44,632 nucleotides of DNA, taken from the IMG/VR virus record IMGVR_UViG_3300025818_000031, positions 1-44,632 of that record. One strand, 5' to 3'. Below the pieces are notes generated by a model. It made no database searches, was not told the DNA's origin, and saw only the letters and a program-made list of their open reading frames with translations. Positions 12,240 to 16,155 of this stretch are shown here, one piece after another. How positions within the stretch are numbered: position 1 is the stretch's first letter; every line of letters starts with the position of its first letter. Source of the DNA: a virus. Both the position numbers and the translations under genes were made by a program.

Positions 12240-12692
12240 TCAGATACTTACGTTCCTCCACGCAAGTCCTTTGTGAATGTTGGAGATCGTGTGGTAACTG
12301 ACGTTGAACTTAGCAGCAATTGCTTCGTAAGCTTGTTGCCTAGAATTAAATGCATTCATGAATTGCGCATCGTTCAGGATAACCCTGATCTGACGCACTT
12401 TCGATGAAGTTAACTTGCGGTTACCAACGGGTGAATGTTTAATCCACCTGGAACTTACTGGTTGATCCATTTGTTCTGCAGTGGAATCCTTAGCTTCCTT
12501 AACAGCCATCACCTGTGGTACCGGCTGCTGCAGAGGGGGTCTGGGGGTTGTGTTGAAGGCTTGGTTCTTGAGTGGAAAACCAAGGGTCACTGATGTTCCG
12601 TCTTTGACGACAGAGATTGTGACCTTGCCATCCCTGGTAATCACGCTGACATGATCAGGTGATTGGACGTCGAGTTGAGAGAGTGCTTCCAT
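12240..12692 (-). CDS. DNA-binding protein with homing-endonuclease-type HTH tail (150 aa)
   Basis: The last 60 residues (KLTSSKVRQIRVILND ... AYEAIAAKFNVSYHTISNIHKGLAWRNVSI) are the HTH recognition module commonly found at the C-terminus of phage HNH endonucleases, ending in the typical GxxWRNV. No nuclease motif is present. The first 90 residues are strand-rich then Pro/Gln-rich. The ATG at 12692 is chosen because of its leader (ATTCCAACTCAACCA), which is nearly identical to that of the GP88 gene. It may be a regulator built from a homing-enzyme module. Confidence 0.6.
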   Translation of the reverse strand: MEALSQLDVQSPDHVSVITRDGKVTISVVKDGTSVTLGFPLKNQAFNTTPRPPLQQPVPQVMAVKEAKDSTAEQMDQPVSSRWIKHSPVGNRKLTSSKVRQIRVILNDAQFMNAFNSRQQAYEAIAAKFNVSYHTISNIHKGLAWRNVSI

Positions 12693-12776
12693 TGGTTGAG
12701 TTGGAATCGTATGCAGGCTAGCGGCGGTGAGCCAAGTGGCAAGTACCACCACTAGCCATTGTTCAGGTACAGGACA

Positions 12777-13004
12777 CTAGTCGTGGGGTATGAAGTCAGT
12801 GTCGTTGAGCAGCTGATGGACTGACAAGCAGTCTTCAGCGATCTCGTCTTGCGTACTGTCTTCCCAGTCTTCTGTTTGTTCCTCGATCACCTCGCAGCCA
12901 ACGTCTTCGAGTTGATTGAGGAACTTGCCCCAGCTTGGAGCCTCGCCCCAAACGTGGGCGTAACGACTGGATGCGTCAGTGACGAGTGCGATGTGGATGC
13001 TCAT
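12777..13004 (-). CDS. hypothetical acidic protein (75 aa)
   Basis: Starts MSIHIALVTDASSRYAHVWGE and ends in an acidic region (EQTEDWEDSTQDEIAEDCLS). Not recognised. ATG at 13004 chosen for its ACCACAACTCAAC leader. The start overlaps the end of the membrane-protein gene upstream by 29 nt. Confidence 0.6.
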   Translation of the reverse strand: MSIHIALVTDASSRYAHVWGEAPSWGKFLNQLEDVGCEVIEEQTEDWEDSTQDEIAEDCLSVHQLLNDTDFIPHD

Positions 13005-13185
13005 GTTGAGTTGTGGTGTTGGGTGAGGTGATGTCGATGCCCAGCATGGCTGGGACAGTGATAGCACTGATGAGTACAGCGAGGAACGCGACCATCAGGT
13101 TGTTGATCCGTCGAGTCTTATCAGACTCACCGTAAGAATCCAGATTGATGTACTGGTTCTTGCTAAGGCGTACTGTGTGTTTCAT
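12976..13185 (-). CDS. small membrane protein (69 aa)
   Basis: A polar N-terminus (MKHTVRLSKNQYINLDSYGES), then one transmembrane helix (NNLMVAFLAVLISAITVPAML), and a histidine-rich polar tail (TTTQHEHPHRTRH). Could be an inner-membrane or lysis-associated protein, but no family is recognised. Coupled to its upstream neighbour by ATGA. Confidence 0.55.
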   Translation of the reverse strand: MKHTVRLSKNQYINLDSYGESDKTRRINNLMVAFLAVLISAITVPAMLGIDITSPNTTTQHEHPHRTRH

Positions 13186-13334
13186 CGATAATAATCACGT
13201 TGAGGTTGAATTTCTCCATCCTGGTACTTAATGACCAGTTCTTGAAGGTTCTTACGGTGGTAACAAACCTTCTCGTAGTCTGCTATTGGGATGTAACCCA
13301 ATGCATAGAAGATCTTGTCAATGAATTTGCGCAT
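13182..13334 (-). CDS. hypothetical protein (50 aa)
   Basis: Small basic/aromatic helical protein (MRKFIDKIFYALGYIPIADYEK ... QPQRDYYR). I chose the ATG at 13334, preceded by ACCCAACATCTCAACAG. A longer reading from a TTG at 13364 would run into the hairpin element at 13360. Not recognised. Confidence 0.55.
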   Translation of the reverse strand: MRKFIDKIFYALGYIPIADYEKVCYHRKNLQELVIKYQDGEIQPQRDYYR

Positions 13335-13359
13335 CTGTTGAGATGTTGGGTAATTGGTG

Positions 13360-13412
13360 TGCAAGATATTGAGTCCTGCAGAGAAGGCCCGAAGGCCCTC
13401 AGTGCAGAAGTC
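13360..13412 (-). promoter_or_regulatory. switch-like intergenic element, copy 1
   Basis: In transcription order (minus): segment C GACTTCTGCA, which overlaps the upstream stop; a GGCC-UUCG-GGCC hairpin; segment B TGCAGGACTC; then segment A TCTTGCA. B can pair with C (8 of 10) or with A (6 of 7), not both. This copy has the most mismatches of the four. A ends 25 nt before the next ATG. Confidence 0.45.
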
Positions 13413-13650
13413 AGTCTGCGTGCTGGTACTCCCACTTAAGTAACTCTCGGTTGAGATTTACCTGTCGTTGGAGCACCATGCAGAACGGAATAAGATCCTG
13501 AAACTCACGCATGCCATCCTGCCATTGAAAAAAGATTTCGAGTGCAGCTTGACGCTGTTGCTCAAGATCTTGGTCAATGATCGGGGCATCCCTCCTGGCA
13601 AGCAAGCGGGCATCTTGCGTGAGCAAATATTCGACAGCTTTAGGAGTCAT
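13411..13650 (-). CDS. hypothetical helical protein (79 aa)
   Basis: All-helical, Gln-rich protein (MTPKAVEYLLTQDARLLARRDA ... QRQAALEIFFQWQDGMREFQDLI). Not recognised. ATG at 13650 follows ACCACCAGGATTCAATC, which offers an AGGA at a workable distance, so this may be one of the few Shine-Dalgarno starts. Flanked on both sides by switch-like elements. Confidence 0.6.
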   Translation of the reverse strand: MTPKAVEYLLTQDARLLARRDAPIIDQDLEQQRQAALEIFFQWQDGMREFQDLIPFCMVLQRQVNLNRELLKWEYQHAD

Positions 13651-13686
13651 GATTGAATCCTGGTGGTGTGAATTAAATTGAATGTG

Positions 13687-13743
13687 TGCAGGATATTGAG
13701 TCCTGCAGAAACCCATCGTTGCCGATGGGAAAGTGCAGGAGTC
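13687..13743 (-). promoter_or_regulatory. switch-like intergenic element, copy 2
   Basis: Minus-strand order: C GACTCCTGCA (its GA is part of the upstream TGA stop), hairpin CCCATCG-GCAA-CGATGGG with a GNRA loop followed by TTTC, B TGCAGGACTC, A TCCTGCA. B:A gives 7 perfect pairs and B:C gives 9 of 10. The leader after it is longer here (36 nt). Confidence 0.5.
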
Positions 13744-13939
13744 AGATATAACGCTTGTCCATGCAATAAAATGCGTCACCAACAAACCCTGAAATCATCA
13801 CAAGTTGATGACCAGGCTTGCTGGGACAGGTCTTGATAGTGTGTTGATTCAACATCTTCTGTCCTGCTACAGACAAAAGTATGCCTGAACCAACACCTAA
13901 GACCATTGCAAGACAAGCATGTGTGAAGTGATTGTTCAC
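13742..13939 (-). CDS. small membrane or exported protein (65 aa)
   Basis: The N-terminus (NNHFTHACLAMVLGVGSGILLSVAG) has one hydrophobic segment that could be a signal anchor, then a cysteine-containing domain (KTCPSKPGHQLVMISGFVGDAFYC). GTG at 13939 forms a GTGA overlap with the upstream gene. Possibly periplasmic. Not recognised. Confidence 0.55.
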   Translation of the reverse strand: MNNHFTHACLAMVLGVGSGILLSVAGQKMLNQHTIKTCPSKPGHQLVMISGFVGDAFYCMDKRYI

Positions 13940-14118
13940 TTGATGTTCTCCTTAGGTGTGATAACGAATGCCATATCGTTGGGCATGATGAGTGCAGCTG
14001 TACGAATTCTGTATTCGTTCAGCTTCTCTTTGATGCCATTAACATTGGCATTCTCTACTGCTGCCGCAGTGTTAATCAATACAGAAGCAATGTTCTTCCT
14101 GATGTGTAATGCAGTCAT
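13936..14118 (-). CDS. hypothetical protein (60 aa)
   Basis: Small helical then strand protein (MTALHIRKNIASVLINTAAAVENA ... DMAFVITPKENIK). ATG at 14118 follows GCTCAACACCACACC, a typical leader, 24 nt after element copy 3. Coupled by GTGA to the membrane protein gene. Not recognised. Confidence 0.6.
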   Translation of the reverse strand: MTALHIRKNIASVLINTAAAVENANVNGIKEKLNEYRIRTAALIMPNDMAFVITPKENIK

Positions 14119-14142
14119 GGTGTGGTGTTGAGCTTTGGAATA

Positions 14143-14197
14143 CAGGATGTTGAGTCCTGCAAGAAACCCTGATTGCTCAGGGCTTGATGCAGGACTC
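14143..14197 (-). promoter_or_regulatory. switch-like intergenic element, copy 3 (most regular)
   Basis: Minus-strand order: C GAGTCCTGCA (14197-14188), hairpin CCCTGA-GCAA-TCAGGG with a GNRA loop then TTTC, B TGCAGGACTC (14161-14152), A TCCTG (14147-14143). B pairs perfectly with C (10 bp) or with A (5 bp, loop CTCAACA). C begins 3 nt after the upstream TAG, so a ribosome finishing the upstream gene would cover it. Confidence 0.55.
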
Positions 14198-14200
14198 AAT

Positions 14201-14431
14201 CTAGGTGTTTAGTGCACCCACTTGACAATAGTTATAAAAGTCCACAAGTTCTGTGTGTAGTTCTGACACGCCCTGTGGAACGCCACCTCCAAGAGTACGG
14301 ACGGAACGATCAATCCAATCTGGACTGCCGTCCCATCCATCTACCTGTTGTTCATAGTGAAGTTGAGTAGACTCACCTCCATACCACACAACACGGTCGG
14401 TGGCATTGACTGTGGGTTGATAAATAAACAT
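14201..14431 (-). CDS. hypothetical protein (76 aa)
   Basis: Starts MFIYQPTVNATDRVVWYGGES, contains WDGSPDWIDRSVRTLGGGVPQ, and ends in a helix. Soluble, mildly acidic. Not recognised. The ATG has the leader GCTCAACTCAAC and lies 21 nt after element copy 4. Confidence 0.6.
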   Translation of the reverse strand: MFIYQPTVNATDRVVWYGGESTQLHYEQQVDGWDGSPDWIDRSVRTLGGGVPQGVSELHTELVDFYNYCQVGALNT

Positions 14432-14452
14432 GTTGAGTTGAGCTGGTGGATA

Positions 14453-14501
14453 CAGGATGTTGAGTCCTGTTGAGGGGCCGTGTGGCCCCAGAGCAGGATT
14501 C
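14453..14501 (-). promoter_or_regulatory. switch-like intergenic element, copy 4
   Basis: Minus-strand order: C GAATCCTG overlapping the upstream stop, hairpin GGGGCC-ACAC-GGCCCC, B CAGGACTC, A ATCCTGT. B:A pairs 6 bp (ACAGGA/TCCTGT) around CTCAACA, and B:C pairs 7 of 8. The hairpin sequence differs completely from copies 1-3, but its position is kept. Confidence 0.5.
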
Positions 14502-14697
14502 AGAGTACCAATGTACTGTCCAACTTCATCATCTCATCAAAGGTGAGGAGCTGAATGTCGTTATGTCCCTGGATCCCATCATTTAACTCAGGTGAGTTAT
14601 AAATGTGATCCAATTGTGCAGCTTCTTCCAAAGCTTCTTGGTACTCATTAGCTGAGTATTGACGGTACTGTTGACCGTTAAGAATAATGAAATACAT
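14500..14697 (-). CDS. hypothetical protein (65 aa)
   Basis: Starts MYFIILNGQQYRQYSANEYQE. An N-terminal strand pair is followed by a helix (EALEEAAQLDHIY) and an acidic end. Not recognised. The ATG at 14697 overlaps the stop of the tiny membrane ORF upstream (TGATG), suggesting coupled translation. A GTG one codon earlier is possible. Confidence 0.6.
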   Translation of the reverse strand: MYFIILNGQQYRQYSANEYQEALEEAAQLDHIYNSPELNDGIQGHNDIQLLTFDEMMKLDSTLVL

Positions 14698-14798
14698 CAC
14701 TTACGAAGTTTGTTACGGATTAAATCAACAGCGCAAGGCGCTATAAGAATTAAACCAATGATCGTAATCACAGGAAACTCCTGTTGTGCGGTGCCCAT
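14697..14798 (-). CDS. tiny predicted membrane peptide (33 aa)
   Basis: MGTAQQEF followed by a hydrophobic helix (PVITIIGLILIAPCAVDLI) and a basic end (RNKLRK). The positive-inside rule would place the C-terminus in the cytoplasm. Its stop overlaps the next ATG, as with the 28-aa peptide at 9672-9758. A GGAG lies directly next to the ATG, too close for standard use. Role unknown. Confidence 0.5.
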   Translation of the reverse strand: MGTAQQEFPVITIIGLILIAPCAVDLIRNKLRK

Positions 14799-14815
14799 CT
14801 CCGCTGAGGGCAATA

Positions 14816-14859
14816 CTGAGTGGGGGATTCGATCCCCCGGCATCACGCCTGGTACTCAG
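14816..14859 (-). other. three-way-junction-like inverted repeats after 56-aa gene
   Basis: CTGAGT/ACTCAG encloses a 7-bp hairpin (GGGGGAT-TCG-ATCCCCC) and a small GGC-ATCAC-GCC stem. It contains the stop codon of the gene at 14856-15026. It superficially resembles a tRNA T-arm (ATTCGAT loop), but no acceptor or anticodon arm can be built. It may be a terminator without a U-run or a processing site. Confidence 0.4.
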
Positions 14860-15026
14860 AACGGAATGTCATCCCATGACGCAGGATGCTCTACCTTCTC
14901 CATGTGGATGTTGTCAAGACAATCATCCTCCCAGCGCCATGCACACATACAGGCTTCTTCCTGTGTGGCAAAGAGGCGCTTCATGGTGTAATCACCTTCG
15001 TCAGCTGTAACTAACCAATAAGTCAT
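14856..15026 (-). CDS. hypothetical protein (56 aa)
   Basis: Starts MTYWLVTADEGDYTMKRLFAT and continues through a Cys/Trp-rich helix (EEACMCAWRWEDDCL) to an acidic end. A plausible small alpha/beta protein, not recognised. The ATG has leader GCAATTGACACC and is exactly 23 nt after the class 1 hairpin at 15050. Confidence 0.6.
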   Translation of the reverse strand: MTYWLVTADEGDYTMKRLFATQEEACMCAWRWEDDCLDNIHMEKVEHPASWDDIPF

Positions 15027-15049
15027 GGTGTCAATTGCAATGGAATGTT

Positions 15050-15070
15050 CTGCGTGTTGCGGATGCGCAG
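15050..15070 (-). promoter_or_regulatory. 5'-UTR hairpin (class 1 geometry), upstream of 56-aa gene
   Basis: Minus-strand stem CTGCG/CGCAG, 11-nt loop CATCCGCAACA, preceded by CGGGGG and followed by AACATTCCA. It ends 23 nt before the ATG. Same geometry but different sequence from the GGACA group. Nearly identical to the copy at 15566. Confidence 0.55.
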
Positions 15071-15229
15071 CCCCCGATTAATCCCGACCTCTAACGTCGG
15101 ATATTATGTGGCTATACTTTGCGCCACCGTCTTATATGTAACTACAGCGCCAGAGAGCGCAATTCCCCTCGCATGTGAGGAAATCCTGACATTTCATGGG
15201 GAAAAAACAGGTGTTGAGGGCTACATAAA

Positions 15230-15247
15230 CCCCTGGTTGCCCAGGGG
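15230..15247 (-). terminator. intrinsic terminator with GNRA loop
   Basis: On the minus strand CCCCTGG-GCAA-CCAGGGG is followed by TTTATG, 12 nt after the stop of the 94-aa gene. A TGTTTTTT run follows 20 nt later. The rest of 15027-15229 has no gene. It holds A/T-rich stretches (ACATATAAG, AGTATAGCC, CATAATATCC) that could be promoter parts, and a short GACGTTAGAGGTC repeat. Confidence 0.6.
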
Positions 15248-15259
15248 AAGAGGTAACCG

Positions 15260-15544
15260 TCAGCCTACGCTGTGGATAACGACCAACTTCAGTCCTTCCT
15301 CGTTCTGATAAATGCGCATGCTCAGCTTATCGCTTCGCATGTCACTTACCACTTGGAAGAGATACTGTGGTTGGCATACTTGCCTGACGTCGGAGTAAGG
15401 AAACGCTGCGTGCTGAAACTCCTCGATCGCCTGGTACGCATACTCCACATACTGGTGGAATAGCTCGGCATTCTCAGATGTAGGACGCTCGCCTACCTTA
15501 CGACGCCAGTCGTACTGCCAACGCTTGGTCTTCTGTGCTTGCAT
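15260..15544 (-). CDS. hypothetical protein (94 aa), first of the main leftward series
   Basis: Starts MQAQKTKRWQYDWRRKVGERP and contains a helix (FHQYVEYAYQAIEEFQHAAF). It ends with paired strands (KLSMRIYQNEEGLKLVVIHSVG). Basic N-terminus. Not recognised. It lies next to the early intergenic region, so it would be transcribed first from any leftward promoter there. The ATG follows a class 1 hairpin by 21 nt. Confidence 0.6.
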   Translation of the reverse strand: MQAQKTKRWQYDWRRKVGERPTSENAELFHQYVEYAYQAIEEFQHAAFPYSDVRQVCQPQYLFQVVSDMRSDKLSMRIYQNEEGLKLVVIHSVG

Positions 15545-15565
15545 TGAACTAAACGCGATGGTACT

Positions 15566-15586
15566 CTGCGTGTTACGGATGCGCAG
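15566..15586 (-). promoter_or_regulatory. 5'-UTR hairpin (class 1 geometry), upstream of 94-aa gene
   Basis: Minus-strand stem CTGCG/CGCAG with 11-nt loop CATCCGTAACA, preceded by CGGGGG. One loop base differs from the 15050 copy. It ends 21 nt before the ATG. Confidence 0.55.
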
Positions 15587-15768
15587 CCCCCGTTCAATTA
15601 CTTACCTACCCCGCTATTCTTTTTTTTCTTCCCGTATTTCACTTCGCGAGGGGTGTTGTAGAAGCGTCAGGTAATTTTTTACCCTTTTTTGACCTATATA
15701 GGGCGCTTTTGTTGAAGTAAAACCGAAACAGTGTATGTATTTATATAGTTTTACCCAAGTTTTGATAC
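15587..15768. other. A/T-rich early intergenic region, presumed leftward promoter zone
   Basis: No gene is visible. The stretch contains a poly-T run (15619-15626), GGTAA-TTTT-TTACC, the palindrome CCTATATAGG, and several TATATA/TATATAA boxes. On the plus strand TTGAAG is followed 16 nt later by TATGTA. Promoters for the leftward genes, and possibly an origin, would fit here, but no single site is convincing by eye. Confidence 0.35.
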
Positions 15769-15795
15769 AAAAAAAGCCGGGGTTTTATCCCCGGC
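15769..15795 (-). terminator. strong intrinsic terminator
   Basis: On the minus strand GCCGGGG-ATAAAA-CCCCGGC is followed directly by TTTTTTT. It lies 31 nt after the stop of the gene at 15827-16033 and separates it from the main leftward genes. Confidence 0.85.
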
Positions 15796-15826
15796 TGACC
15801 TTTAATTTGTGGTTGTTTTTACTTAT

Positions 15827-16033
15827 TCAACTTTTATCTTTTGCTTTTTTAGCTGCAACTGCTGCATCAAAGTAATTTTCAACGTCTGGCCGTTGTTTTG
15901 CCAATTCTTTCCTGGCGCCAATCGTAAATTTTTGTACATCCAACGCATCTGCCCCACTTTCCGCCATTTTTTGCGCTTCATTTGCAATTGCATCTATTGC
16001 AATAACGCGTTCTGCACGATTTTTAGGGTTCAT
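15827..16033 (-). CDS. small helical protein (68 aa)
   Basis: All-helical, Ala/Lys-rich protein (MNPKNRAERVIAIDAIANEAQ ... YFDAAVAAKKAKDKS). Not recognised. It is a single-gene leftward unit, with its own strong terminator downstream and the divergent gap (16034-16155) upstream. That position suits a regulator or early protein, but no DNA-binding motif is visible. Confidence 0.6.
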   Translation of the reverse strand: MNPKNRAERVIAIDAIANEAQKMAESGADALDVQKFTIGARKELAKQRPDVENYFDAAVAAKKAKDKS

Positions 16034-16155
16034 TTCCGTCTTGCGCCCTTAATCAAAACCAAGTTTGTCTTTCTGTTACTACTTTAACGCATGTTATTGC
16101 GTTTTTATGACCTAAAATTAAATCACAAAGATGTATAGCAAACCATACAGTAACT
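16034..16155. promoter_or_regulatory. divergent intergenic region with inverted repeat
   Basis: Separates leftward and rightward transcription. It contains AACGCA-N6-TGCGTT (16086-16103), an operator-like inverted repeat, and TAAAAT (16113-16118) 43 nt before the first rightward ATG. That motif is similar to those found before other late genes. Confidence 0.4.

Noticed and set aside
13182-13364. 60-aa version of the gene starting at a TTG (13364)
   Set aside because: The TTG lies inside the conserved hairpin element, and an ATG with the typical CAACAG leader lies 30 nt downstream.
14816-14859. A second tRNA gene
   Set aside because: Only a T-arm-like hairpin can be formed. No acceptor stem, anticodon arm or properly placed T-loop exists on either strand.
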